From the NCBI RefSeq assembly GCF_028657195.3, contig NZ_JANCPR020000017.1, positions 1-64,000 on the forward strand: a stretch of DNA of 64,000 bases, written 5' to 3'. Below are positions 25,072-38,145 of this stretch, in pieces (position 1 is the first letter of the stretch; every line of letters starts with the position of its first letter). The notes under the pieces are model-generated. The model worked only from the letters and a program-made list of their open reading frames with translations, was not told where the DNA came from and searched no databases. This stretch comes from Streptomyces iconiensis. Its GTDB lineage: Bacteria > Actinomycetota > Actinomycetes > Streptomycetales > Streptomycetaceae. A program made the translations under genes and the position numbers.

Positions 25072-26355
25072 GTGACCAGCCAGCCCCACGCCTCAGCGGT
25101 GCCGCCCGCGCCACCGCCGCGCGGATGCCCCGCGCACGCGGGCGCCGTGCCTCTCATGGGGCCCCGCTTCCACACCGAACTGGAGGCCGTCTACCGCGAC
25201 ATGCGGCAGGCGCACGGCTCCGTCGTCCCCGTGGAGCTACCGGGTGATGTGCCCGCCTGGCTGGTGATCGGTTACCGGGAGATGTACCAGGTCACGTCCG
25301 ATCCGGTGCTCTTCCCCCGGGACGCGGGGCTGTGGAACCAGTGGGACACCCTGCCGGAGGACTGGCCGCTGCGGCCGATGGTCGGCAGCCGGCAGCCCTC
25401 CGTCTACTTCACCGTCGGCGACGAGCACCGTCGCCATCTCGCCATGGTCCAGGGCGCGTTGGAGCGCGTGGACCACACCGAACTGCGGCGGCATGCCGAG
25501 GAGTTGGCCGACCGGCTGATCGACGGCTTCTGCGGTACGGGTGAGGCCGAGGTCATCTCCGCCTACGCCAAGCCTCTTCCGGTCCTCGTACTGGCCCGCG
25601 TGCTCGGGTTCCCCGACTCCGACGGGCCCGAGCTGATCTCCACGCTCGGCGCCATGGCCGACGGCGGCCCCGACGCCATCCACGGCTACGAACAGGCCAT
25701 CGGCCTCATGTACCGGCTGGTCGAGCGGAAGCGGCAGCGGCCGGGCGCCGATGTGCTGTCGTACATGATGGCCTTCCCCGACACGTTCACCGACGAGGAG
25801 TACGTCCTCGACCTGATGGCGCTCACCGCTGCCGGGTATCTGCCCATGGCCGACTGGATCGGCAACTCGATGCGGCTGATGCTCACGGACGACAGGTTCG
25901 CCGCTTCGCTGACCGGCGGCAGGCACAGCATCGCCGAGGCGATGAACGAGGTCCTGTGGGAGGACACCCCGACCCAGATACTGGCCGGACGCTGGGCGGC
26001 CCGTGACACCCGGCTCGGCGGGCAGCGCATCGCCGCGGGGGACATGCTGCTGCTCGGCCTCGGGGGCGCCAACGCCGACCCGTCGGCCCATGCGGCCGAC
26101 CCGGCCGACGGGCTGCGCAACAGCAACTTCGCGCACTTCGCCTTCAGCCACGGCGAGTTCCAATGCCCGTTCCCCGCGCAGGAGATGGCCGAGATCGTCT
26201 GCCGTACGGGGATCGAGGTGCTGCTCGACCGGCTGCCAGGAATCGACCTGGCGGTCCCGCCGCAGACCCTGGGCAGACGCCCCTCGCCCTTCCTGCGTGG
26301 GCTGTCCGTGCTGCCGGTTCATTTCACCCCCGTCCATGCGCAGGGAGGCAGATGA
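25072..26355 (+). CDS. cytochrome P450, CYP157-like (no ExxR motif)
   Basis: A 427-aa P450-fold protein. The haem-ligand region is HGEFQCPFPAQEMAEIV with Cys365. In the K-helix, where P450s have ExxR, it reads EVLWEDTP (E293-V-L-W296), so the arginine is absent. Loss of this motif is the hallmark of the streptomycete CYP157 family, members of which are usually paired with a CYP154. GTG 25072 is chosen because AGGGGAG lies 8 nt upstream (25057-25063); an upstream ATG at 25036 would precede that site. The stop overlaps the next P450 gene. The substrate is unknown. The 311-nt gap to lacI holds the two operators and no other recognisable element. Confidence 0.88.
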   Translation: MTSQPHASAVPPAPPPRGCPAHAGAVPLMGPRFHTELEAVYRDMRQAHGSVVPVELPGDVPAWLVIGYREMYQVTSDPVLFPRDAGLWNQWDTLPEDWPLRPMVGSRQPSVYFTVGDEHRRHLAMVQGALERVDHTELRRHAEELADRLIDGFCGTGEAEVISAYAKPLPVLVLARVLGFPDSDGPELISTLGAMADGGPDAIHGYEQAIGLMYRLVERKRQRPGADVLSYMMAFPDTFTDEEYVLDLMALTAAGYLPMADWIGNSMRLMLTDDRFAASLTGGRHSIAEAMNEVLWEDTPTQILAGRWAARDTRLGGQRIAAGDMLLLGLGGANADPSAHAADPADGLRNSNFAHFAFSHGEFQCPFPAQEMAEIVCRTGIEVLLDRLPGIDLAVPPQTLGRRPSPFLRGLSVLPVHFTPVHAQGGR

Positions 26356-27797
26356 TGCAGGAACAGCCCATCGGAGAAGCGGTCGCCGGGTCTGCCGGCA
26401 CCGGGGGATCCGTGGCCGAAGGAGCGGCGGCGCAGGGCCGGTGTCCCGTCGGCGCGAGGGAGTGCCCCATGGTGATCGACCCGATGGTCGGGGACCTCGC
26501 GGGGGAGACGGCGGCGCTGCGCGAGGCGGGGCCCGTCGTGCGCGTCGACCTGATGGGGGCACCCGCCTGGACCATCACCGCGCACGCCGAGGCGCGCAGG
26601 CTGCTGACCGATCCCCGGCTGGTCAAGGACATCCAGCAGTGGGGCCTGTGGCGCAGTGGCGCGGTGACGGCGGAGTGGCCGCTGATCGGCCTGGTCGACG
26701 CGAGCCGGTCGATGTTCACCGAGGACGGCCCCGAGCACCGGCGGCTACGGGTCAAGACCGCTCAGGCGATCACCCCGCGCAGGCTGGAGGCCAGCAGGCC
26801 CCTCATCGAGGGCATCACCGCCCGGCTGCTCGACGGTCTCGCCGAGCGCGCGGCGCAGGCGACCGAACGGGCGGGCGGGCCCGGAGCTGCGGCGCACGAG
26901 GGTACGTCCCAAGCGGCGGCGCACGCGGGTACGTCCGGAGCCGCGCCGGGCGGCGGCGGACCGGTCGGCGGTGGACCGGGTGACGGGGCCGTCGACCTGA
27001 AGGCGGCGTTCGCTCTGCCGCTGCCCATGTCGGTGGTCTGCGCGCTGATGGGCGTCGACCCCGAGCTGGAACCCCGGCTGCACGAGTTGTACGAGCTGTT
27101 CTTCTCAACCGTGACCCCGCAGGACCAGCGCCTCGCGGTCTTCGCCGAACTGGACGAGCTGTATCACGATCTGGTCAGGCAGAAGACGGCTGAGCCCGGC
27201 GACGACCTGACCAGCGCCCTGATCCAGGCCGACGAGGGCGGCGAACTGCTGACGGCCGAGGAGGTCAGGGGCAACCTGGAGGCGATGGTCGCGGCCGGGC
27301 ACGAGACCACCGTCGGGCTGATCGTCTGTGCCGTGCGGGCCCTGCTCACCCACCCTGACCAGCTCCGGCTGGTGCTGGCAGGGGAAATCGGCTGGGACGC
27401 CGTGATCGAGGAGACCCTGCGCTGGGAGTCGCCGTCCACGCATCTGCTGATGCGGTTCGCGACGGAGGACATCGAGGTGGGGGGCACGACGGTGCGCGAG
27501 GGCGAGGGTGTCGTCATGTCGTACCGGGCGATCGGCAGGGACCGGGAGCAGCACGGGCCCGATGCCGACAACTTCGACATCCGCCGCGAGACACCCGTGC
27601 GGCACCTGGCCTTCGGCCACGGCCCGCACATCTGCCCGGGCGCCGCGCTCTCCCGGCTGGAGGCGTCCATCGCGCTGCCCGCGCTCTTCGCCCGGTTCCC
27701 CGGGATGCGGCTCGCGGTGCCCCCGGAGCAGGTACGCAACCGGCCGGTGCTCACCCAGAACGAACTGGAGTCGCTGCCCGTCTTCCTGTACTCGTAG
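26355..27797 (+). CDS. cytochrome P450, CYP154-like
   Basis: A 480-aa haem-thiolate monooxygenase with all hallmarks: I-helix AGHETT near residue 314, K-helix EETLRWESP near 353, and haem loop FGHGPHICPGAALSRLE near 420 with the cysteine ligand. About residues 175-212 are a Gly/Ala/Pro-rich insertion that interrupts the fold between conserved helices and is absent from typical CYP154s. GGGAGG (26343-26348) sits 6 nt before ATG 26355 and only 3 nt before ATG 26352, so 26355 is preferred. It is coupled to the CYP157-like gene. Such pairs often accompany conservon signalling genes, but none lie nearby, and the electron-transfer partners must be elsewhere. Confidence 0.9.
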   Translation: MQEQPIGEAVAGSAGTGGSVAEGAAAQGRCPVGARECPMVIDPMVGDLAGETAALREAGPVVRVDLMGAPAWTITAHAEARRLLTDPRLVKDIQQWGLWRSGAVTAEWPLIGLVDASRSMFTEDGPEHRRLRVKTAQAITPRRLEASRPLIEGITARLLDGLAERAAQATERAGGPGAAAHEGTSQAAAHAGTSGAAPGGGGPVGGGPGDGAVDLKAAFALPLPMSVVCALMGVDPELEPRLHELYELFFSTVTPQDQRLAVFAELDELYHDLVRQKTAEPGDDLTSALIQADEGGELLTAEEVRGNLEAMVAAGHETTVGLIVCAVRALLTHPDQLRLVLAGEIGWDAVIEETLRWESPSTHLLMRFATEDIEVGGTTVREGEGVVMSYRAIGRDREQHGPDADNFDIRRETPVRHLAFGHGPHICPGAALSRLEASIALPALFARFPGMRLAVPPEQVRNRPVLTQNELESLPVFLYS

Positions 27798-27856
27798 TCC
27801 CGCACTTGCTAGTTCCCGCACTCGCTGGTTCCCGCGCGCGTAGTTCCCCCCGCGCG
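27795..27856. repeat. 15-16-bp tandem repeat overlapping the P450 stop
   Basis: Four degenerate units of the form TAGTTCCCGCACTCGC run from the stop codon of the P450 gene (27795) to 27856, the last two with the second half changed to GCGCG. They fill the start of the 537-nt gap before gltB. That gap also holds a terminator hairpin and the gltB regulatory region. Confidence 0.6.
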
Positions 27857-27867
27857 TGCCGTTCCGA

Positions 27868-27890
27868 CCCCGGGTCGGGCCGACCCGGGG
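27868..27890. terminator. 23-bp perfect palindrome after the P450 pair
   Basis: CCCCGGGTCGG (27868-27878) and CCGACCCGGGG (27880-27890) are perfectly complementary around one base. As RNA this gives a stem of about 10 GC-rich pairs and probably ends the P450 transcript. No T-tract follows. Confidence 0.6.
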
Positions 27891-28026
27891 CGGGCCCGCG
27901 ATGGACGCGGAACGGGCTCGTCGGGGTGGGCCATGCCGGTACGAGCCTTGTCCGTATCGACTCGGCGCCGTAGCCCTGTGACCTGGGCCACGGCGCCGAG
28001 TACCGCATGGGATGCATGATCCCCGT

Positions 28027-28042
28027 GTTACTCAGCGGTTTC
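28027..28042 (-). promoter_or_regulatory. GlnR-like box, distal
   Basis: Read on the minus strand this is GAAAC-n6-GTAAC, which matches the b-a half arrangement of actinomycete GlnR sites. It lies about 210 bp upstream of the proximal box and 293 bp from the gltB start. Confidence 0.4.
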
Positions 28043-28224
28043 ATTTGGCCCAGCGTTGGGCAGAAGTCGAAAGGCTCGCTGGCAACGACGCCGGCGTTCC
28101 CCATCTGAGAACCGCTCCCCTCGGGGTCACCCCACCCCCACCCTTCGCAGGCCCTACAGGGCCACATCTCCGTGCACGGCGCTCTCGTCGCCCGTACGAC
28201 AGTCCGCATGCTGAGCTGCCGTAT

Positions 28225-28266
28225 CCACTTTTCGAGAAGTGGGCCATCCTGTAACCTGCACGGAAA
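28225..28266 (+). promoter_or_regulatory. gltB promoter region with palindrome and proximal GlnR-like box
   Basis: Three elements overlap. CCACTTTTCGAGAAGTGG (28225-28242) is a palindrome with one mismatched pair. TTTTCG (28229-28234) and TAACCT (28252-28257), 17 bp apart, could be the -35 and -10. GTAAC-n6-GGAAA (28251-28266) matches the GTnAC-n6-GaAAc GlnR half-box pair. The leader to ATG 28335 would be about 70 nt. Nitrogen control of gltBD by GlnR is plausible but not shown. Confidence 0.5.
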
Positions 28267-28334
28267 TTTGTTCTGAAGAGGGCCAACGTCGTCCCTCGGT
28301 ATGTACTGACTGCCACGAAACGACGGGAGAGCCA

Positions 28335-32949
<4,615 letters not shown>

Positions 32950-32957
<8 letters not shown>

Positions 32958-34413
32958 CCCCAAGGGCTTTCTGACCACGGACCGCCAGGGCGCGCGGTCG
33001 CGTCCCGTCGAGGAGCGGGTCAAGGACTGGAACGAGGTCTACGTTCCCGGCTCCCTGCTGCCCATCATCAGCGAGCAGGCCGGGCGCTGCATGGACTGCG
33101 GCATCCCCTTCTGCCACAACGGCTGTCCGCTGGGCAACCTCATCCCCGAGTGGAACGACTACGCCTACCGCGGCGACTGGGACGCCGCCTCCGAGCGGCT
33201 GCACGCGACGAACAACTTCCCCGAGTTCACGGGGCGGCTGTGCCCCGCGCCGTGCGAGTCCGCCTGCGTGCTCGCCATCAGCCAGCCGGCTGTGACGATC
33301 AAGAACGTCGAGGTCTCCATCATCGACAAGGCGTGGGACTCGGGGTCCGTCACCCCGCAGCCGCCCGAGCGACTGTCCGGCAAGACCGTCGCCGTCATCG
33401 GCTCGGGCCCTGCCGGGCTCGCCGCGGCCCAGCAGCTCACCCGCGCGGGGCACACGGTCGCCGTCTACGAGCGCGCCGACCGCGTCGGCGGCCTGCTGCG
33501 GTACGGCATCCCCGAGTTCAAGATGGAGAAGCGGCACATCAACCGGCGCATCGAGCAGATGCGCGCGGAGGGCACCAAGTTCCGTACGGGCGTGGAGATC
33601 GGGCGCGACGTCGACGCGGAGAAGCTGCGCAAGCGCTACGACGCCGTGGTCATCGCCGCGGGCGCGACCACGGCCCGCGACCTGCCGGTGCCGGGCCGCG
33701 AACTGAACGGCATCCACCAGGCGATGGAGTACCTCCCGCTCTCCAACAAGGTGCAGGAGGGCGACTTCGTCGCCCCGCCGATCACAGCGGAGGGCAAGCA
33801 CGTCGTCGTCATCGGCGGCGGTGACACCGGCGCCGACTGCGTGGGCACGGCGCACCGCCAGGGCGCGGCCTCCGTCACCCAGCTGGAGATCATGCCGAAG
33901 CCGGGCGAGGACAGGCCGGCCTCGCAGCCGTGGCCGACGTTCCCGATGCTCTACAAGGTCACGAGCGCCCACGAGGAGGGCGGCGAGCGGGTCTACTCCG
34001 TCAACACCACCCACTTCGAAGGCGATGAGGACGGCAACGTCCAGTGGCTGCACCTCGTCGAGGTCGAGTTCGCCGACGGCCGCCCCGCGCCCAAGGAGGG
34101 CACGGAGCGGAAGATCCCCGCGCAGCTCGTCACCCTCGCCATGGGCTTCACGGGCGTCGACCGTGAGAACGGACTGGTCGAGCAGTTCGGCGTCGAACTC
34201 GACGCGCGCGGCAACGTCGCACGCGACGACGACTACGCCACCAACGTCCCCGGCGTCTATGTCGCCGGTGACGCGGGCCGCGGCCAGTCCCTCATCGTGT
34301 GGGCCATCGCCGAGGGCCGCTCAGCAGCCAAGGCGGTCGACCGCCACCTCACCGGAGCACCCAGCGCGCTCCCAGCCCCCATCCGCCCCACGGACCGCTC
34401 CTTGACGGTCTGA
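32950..34413 (+). CDS. gltD: glutamate synthase (NADPH) small subunit
   Basis: Beta subunit of GOGAT, 487 aa, which passes electrons from NADPH through FAD and two 4Fe-4S clusters to GltB. The N-terminal cluster cysteines are in CMDCGIPFCHNGCP (47-60) and CPAPCESAC. The FAD dinucleotide fold is IGSGPAGLAAA near 147 and the NADPH fold VIGGGDTGADC. The C-terminal GVYVAGDAGRGQSLIVWAI block completes FAD binding. It starts inside the end of gltB (8-nt overlap) and is followed by a strong terminator. Confidence 0.97.
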
Positions 34414-34494
34414 CCCTCGGTAACGCCCAACGGTCCGGCTTCCGTTCCCCACCGGCGTTCCCCACCAGCTTCCGTACAACGGAGTGCGGATCCC

Positions 34495-34537
34495 ACGCGG
34501 CGCCTGCCAGTCCCCGACCGGATGACAGGCGCCGCGT
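34495..34537. terminator. strong bidirectional terminator after gltD
   Basis: ACGCGGCGCCTG (34495-34506) and CAGGCGCCGCGT (34526-34537) form a perfect 12-bp stem with a 19-nt loop, followed by TTCTTTCT on the plus strand. It lies between gltD and the converging pseudogene and is the clearest rho-independent type terminator in the window. Confidence 0.88.
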
Positions 34538-34550
34538 TCTTTCTCGGGAG

Positions 34551-35589
34551 TTACGCCTCGTCGGCGCTGGTCGCGCGCGGGCTGCTCGCGGGGATGTTGG
34601 TCGTGGGGGTGCTGCTGGTCGTGGGGGTGCCGAGGAGCAGGTCTTCGGCACGGGTGACGGTGAAGGCGCGCTCCAGCAACTGGTCGAGGACATCGAGGTC
34701 GGTGCAGTCGGAGACGAGCTTGCGGATGCCGTCCGAGACGGTGACGCCGTGGTTGTCCAGCACGTAGAGGACCATGCGCGCACGCTCAGCAGCGCGCCCC
34801 TTCGCCTCGCCCCTGGCCTCCCCCTTCACCTCACCCCGTGCTTCGCCCCGCGCCTCACCTTCGGCGAGTCCCGCCGCCTTGCCTTCGAGGAACGTCTCCT
34901 CCACGAGCGTGCCCCGACCGGGGAAGTAGCTGCCGTTTACCTTCATGATCTTTCTCCAGGTCCGCTGGGCCGGGGTGTTCCCGAGGCCGGATTCGAGTAG
35001 CTCTGAGTAGTAGTTCCGGGATTCGACGTCGGCCCGGCCGAGGGCGCGTGCCAGCGCATCCAGTATCGCCGGTGCGTCCGGGCTTTTGCCATGTGTCATG
35101 GCGGCGAAGGTCGCCATGGGCAGGTCCTTGGCGGCTTCGTCGGCATCGAGGATCAGGGGCACATTGCCCGGGCCCAGAACAAGCGGAGTGACGGTGAGTA
35201 TCGTCCAGTCCGCCGAGCCGAGCCGGTGCGGGCCCGCTGCCCATTCCACGGTGGCCTTGTCGTGGCAGACGACCACCAGCAGCACGGTGCAGTTGTGCTT
35301 GGCGTGGAGGTGCGACGTGTAATAGGCCCAGCTGGCGGCCTTCTTCGGGGACGGTTCGCTCTGCGCCTCGATCGCCAGCAAGGTGGGCGTACCGCCGTCG
35401 GCGGGCTTGATCCGCAGCACGCTGTCCACGCGCCGCTCGACCGGCTTCAGCTCCGTGGTGTCCGGGGTTGACGACCTCGACGGTCGCCTGCTCCGGCAGC
35501 GAGACCCCCAGCAGCCGGAAGGTGGGTACGAGAAGCGCCGGCCGTTCCTGGAAGATCCGGTGCGCCGTCTCATGACGGGATGTGACCAT
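34551..35589 (-). pseudogene. frameshifted Rpn/PD-(D/E)XK nuclease-like gene
   Basis: From ATG 35589 the frame reads MVTSRHETAHRIFQERP up to ATVEVVNPG, then family similarity jumps to another frame, DTTELKPVERRVDSVLR, and runs on to the stop at 34551. One extra base near 35462-35467 (within TCCGGGGTTG) explains this. The rest looks intact: VDSVLR followed by LLAIEAQSE, the D...ExQ pattern of PD-(D/E)XK nuclease-fold proteins of the Rpn/transposase-like type, then a C-terminal run of GEAR/GEVK repeats and a helical tail. Without the shift it would be about 345 aa. The result could be a true decay mutation or a sequencing error. No transposon ends were seen nearby. Confidence 0.72.
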
Positions 35590-35662
35590 GAGGGGACCAT
35601 ATGAACGGTGACGGAGCGTTCGGCGGGAACTGGCATACGGTCACCCGAACGAGGTGCCGGTA

Positions 35663-35684
35663 CCGGTACTGGTACCAGTACCGG
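35663..35684. repeat. 22-bp perfect palindrome
   Basis: CCGGTACTGGT and its exact complement ACCAGTACCGG meet without a spacer, inside a run of GGTACC/GGTACT hexamers. It lies 13 nt after the MarR stop and 74 nt before the pseudogene start, so it could be a MarR-gene terminator or an operator of the pseudogene. Confidence 0.6.
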
Positions 35685-35696
35685 CGTCGGTGACGC

Positions 35697-36389
35697 TCAG
35701 GTGCCCGGCTCCCCGACGTGCGTGATCCGGTCGTCGCCCAGCCGCTGCTGTACGTCCCGCAGGAGGATCCGCAGCAGTTCCGCGAGCTGACTCTGCTGCG
35801 GCGCGGTGAGCCCCGAAACCAGCTCGGCCTCGCGGTTGAGGACCTGGTCGACGGTGGACTCGACCAACTCGTGCCCCGCATCGGTGAGTTGGACCACCAC
35901 CGTGCGACCGCGACCCTCGCCGGGGCGCCGGGTGACCAGGCCCTCGCGCTCGGCCCGGGTGACGCGCTGGGAGACGGCGCCCGCCGTGACCAGGGAGCGC
36001 CGCGCCAGTTCGCGGGTCGTGAGGGTGTAGGGGGTGCCGGCGCGGCGCAGCACGCTGAGCAGGTCGAGGGTCGCGGTGTCGACGCCCGCGCGGGCGAGGA
36101 CGCGGCGGCGGTCGTCACCGAGGAGCTTCGCGAGGTTCCAGATCGGGGTGACGATGCCGATGGAGGAGACCGGGGTGCCGGGGCGTTCCCGCTGCCAGGC
36201 ACCGGCGATCTCCTGCACGTGCTCCCCCTGCACGGCCCCCTCCCGTGCCTCCCGCACGGGTGCCTCCCGTACGGATTCCTCCCGTACGGGCTCCTCTTGG
36301 ATGGGCCCTTCCCGTACGGGCCCTTCTCGTGCGGACTTCGGCACGGGGTGGTCGGAGGCGCGTTCCCCGGGATTCTTCTCGCTTGCCAT
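35697..36389 (-). CDS. MarR-family transcriptional regulator
   Basis: A 230-aa winged-helix regulator. The MarR core begins near residue 85: TLDLLSVLRRAGTPYTLTTRELARRS, recognition helix VTAGAVSQRVTRAEREGLVTRRPGEGRGRTVVVQLTD (wing), then the dimerisation helices. The first ~65 residues are an unusual low-complexity segment of repeated VRE/PVRE/REG pentapeptides, encoded by GTACGG-rich repeats; it is not part of the family fold. ATG 36389 has AGGAGG directly upstream; a GTG at 36416 is less likely. Divergent to an SDR gene with one operator-like palindrome between them, so it probably represses both. Confidence 0.88.
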   Translation of the reverse strand: MASEKNPGERASDHPVPKSAREGPVREGPIQEEPVREESVREAPVREAREGAVQGEHVQEIAGAWQRERPGTPVSSIGIVTPIWNLAKLLGDDRRRVLARAGVDTATLDLLSVLRRAGTPYTLTTRELARRSLVTAGAVSQRVTRAEREGLVTRRPGEGRGRTVVVQLTDAGHELVESTVDQVLNREAELVSGLTAPQQSQLAELLRILLRDVQQRLGDDRITHVGEPGT

Positions 36390-36416
36390 GGCCCCTCCTG
36401 CGGGTGTTACGTTCAC

Positions 36417-36442
36417 GTTCAGATCTAAATTTAGGTCTGAAC
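36417..36442. promoter_or_regulatory. operator-like palindrome between marR and SDR genes
   Basis: A 26-bp inverted repeat with left half GTTCAGATCTAAA and right half TTTAGGTCTGAAC; one symmetrical pair is mismatched. The AT-rich core TCTAAATTTAGG in a GC-rich genome and its central place in the divergent promoter region make it the likely MarR operator. Confidence 0.78.
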
Positions 36443-36465
36443 GAAACTGCTTCGGAGGTCACTCT

Positions 36466-37185
36466 ATGCCACGCGGCATTCTTGTCACGGGCGGTGCCAC
36501 CGGCATCGGCCTCGCCGTCGCCCGCTACTTCACCGGGCGCGGCGACACCGTCGTCATCACCGGAAGGCGCGCCGCGCCCCTGGAGGAGGCGGCGAAGGAG
36601 ACCGGCGCGCACGCCGTGGTCTGCGACCACACCGAGCCCGGCGCGCTGCTGCGGCTCCTGCCCGAACTGCCCGACCGGCTCGACGTGCTGGTCAACAACG
36701 CGGGTGGCCAGACCGACTTCGACTCTCCCGGCGGTGACGACCTCGCCGCCTACGCACGGGACTTCCGCGCCAACCTCGACGCGAACCTGCTGACCGCAGC
36801 GCTCACCACCCGCGCCGTCGACGCCCGCCTCGCGGATGGGGGAGCGGTCATCCACATCGGCTCCATCGCGGCCGACAAGGGCTCGGGCGCATACGGTGCG
36901 GCCAAGGCGGGCCTCGCCTCCTGGAACGTCGGGCTCGCCGGGCTCCTCGGTCCTCGCGGTCTCACCGCGAACGTCGTCTCGCCGGGGTACATCGCCGACA
37001 CCGAGTTCTTCCGCGACAAGCTCACGACCGAGCGCCGCGACTCCCTCGTCGCCGCGACCGCCGTGGGCCGCCCCGGTGTCCCCGAGGATGTGGCGGGCGC
37101 CGTCGCCTTCCTCGCCTCCCCTGCGGCCCGCAACATCACGGGCCAGGTGCTCAATGTGAACGGTGGTGAGTACGCGACTCGTTGA
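36466..37185 (+). CDS. SDR-family oxidoreductase
   Basis: A 239-aa classical short-chain dehydrogenase/reductase: TGGATGIG cofactor loop at 8-15, NNAGG, catalytic S133, Y143 and K147 (YGAAK), and the C-terminal GQVLNVNGG. The ITGRR at the end of beta-2 suggests NADP(H). GGAGG at 36454-36458 is 7 nt before the ATG. Divergent from marR across the shared palindrome, so it is the probable target of that regulator. The substrate is unknown. Confidence 0.9.
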   Translation: MPRGILVTGGATGIGLAVARYFTGRGDTVVITGRRAAPLEEAAKETGAHAVVCDHTEPGALLRLLPELPDRLDVLVNNAGGQTDFDSPGGDDLAAYARDFRANLDANLLTAALTTRAVDARLADGGAVIHIGSIAADKGSGAYGAAKAGLASWNVGLAGLLGPRGLTANVVSPGYIADTEFFRDKLTTERRDSLVAATAVGRPGVPEDVAGAVAFLASPAARNITGQVLNVNGGEYATR

Positions 37186-37229
37186 GCGGCGCGCGGCCCC
37201 ACGCGCCCGTGCCGCCCGCCGGCTCCGGC

Positions 37230-38141
37230 TCAGTCGGTGCGGGTGCCCGTGCCCGTTTCGGTGGCGGTGGCGGTGTCGGTGTCGGTGTCGAGGCCGTCGA
37301 TCAGGCGGTTGAGGAACCGGGTGAACGTGGCTTCGGGGGTGAGGAGGCGTCCGCTTCCGGGTGTGGAGAGGGCCTCGGCCAGCTCCGGATGGTGGCCGTC
37401 CGCAGCGACGGCGGCGAGGTAGCGGGCCTCGGCAGCCGCACGCTCCGGCGCCCGCGCCGCCGCTGCCTGCGCGATCTCGTGGGTCACGTGTGTGGCGGTG
37501 AACCCGGTGAGCTGCGCGAAGACTTCCAGCTTCGCCGCACCGTCCAGCCCGCTGGGCCGCAGCGCCGCGAGCGCGCGTTCCAGGAAGGCCAGCGCGTGCG
37601 GGCCCAGGGAGCGGCGCGCGTACAACGCGGCGGGGAGCCAGGGGTGACGGAGCATCAGGGCGCGCTGGAGGTGGCCGATGGCCTTGAGGTCGGTGCGCCA
37701 GTCACCCGTGAGGGGTTCCGCCGTCGGAAGTTCGCCGCTGACGTGGTCGACCATCAGCTCCAGCAGTGTCTCCTTGTCGGGGGCGTAGCTGTAGAGGGAC
37801 ATCACACCGGCCCCGACCTCGGAGGCGACCCGGCGCATGGTGACGGCCTCCAGGCCCTCGGCGTCGGCCACCGATACGGCCGCCGCCGTGATCGCCTCAC
37901 GGGTGAAGGCGGGCTTGCGCCCTCTGCCCCGGTTGCCGGGGCTCAGCCAGAGCTTCTGGGGGTCGGTGCCGTTGGCGTCGGCCCCGTCCTGACGGGTCAC
38001 GTTCTTCTCGTTCCTTTCCTGGTCGGGGGAGGGGGCGCCCCGGATTGCTGGAGAGCGGCCTGCGGGGCTGGAAGTTGCCCCGAGTACGGGGTCGCCCGCG
38101 GCGCTGAGGGCTACCCCGCCTGCCCGGAGGACCGGAGCCAT
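37230..38141 (-). CDS. TetR-family transcriptional regulator
   Basis: A 303-aa TetR/AcrR-type regulator. The HTH is in FTREAITAAAVSVADAEGLEAVTMRRVASEVGAGVMSLYSYAPDKETLLELM, followed by a TetR_C-type ligand domain. The last ~18 residues are a Thr-rich repeat (TDTDTATATETGTGTRTD) encoded by a GGTGTC-type microsatellite. ATG 38141 has GGGAGG 5 nt upstream, inside the 41-bp palindrome. GTG 38000, which gives a 256-aa protein and has AGGAAAGGAA 7 nt upstream, is the alternative and fits the usual short N-terminus. Divergent to the CocE/NonD hydrolase gene, which it probably controls. Confidence 0.87.
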   Translation of the reverse strand: MAPVLRAGGVALSAAGDPVLGATSSPAGRSPAIRGAPSPDQERNEKNVTRQDGADANGTDPQKLWLSPGNRGRGRKPAFTREAITAAAVSVADAEGLEAVTMRRVASEVGAGVMSLYSYAPDKETLLELMVDHVSGELPTAEPLTGDWRTDLKAIGHLQRALMLRHPWLPAALYARRSLGPHALAFLERALAALRPSGLDGAAKLEVFAQLTGFTATHVTHEIAQAAAARAPERAAAEARYLAAVAADGHHPELAEALSTPGSGRLLTPEATFTRFLNRLIDGLDTDTDTATATETGTGTRTD

Positions 38142-38145
38142 CCAA

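Noticed and set aside
25072..27797. A conservon (sensor kinase-roadblock-DUF742-GTPase) around the P450 pair
   Set aside because: None of the four signalling genes is within the window near the pair; flanks are a LacI operon and gltBD.
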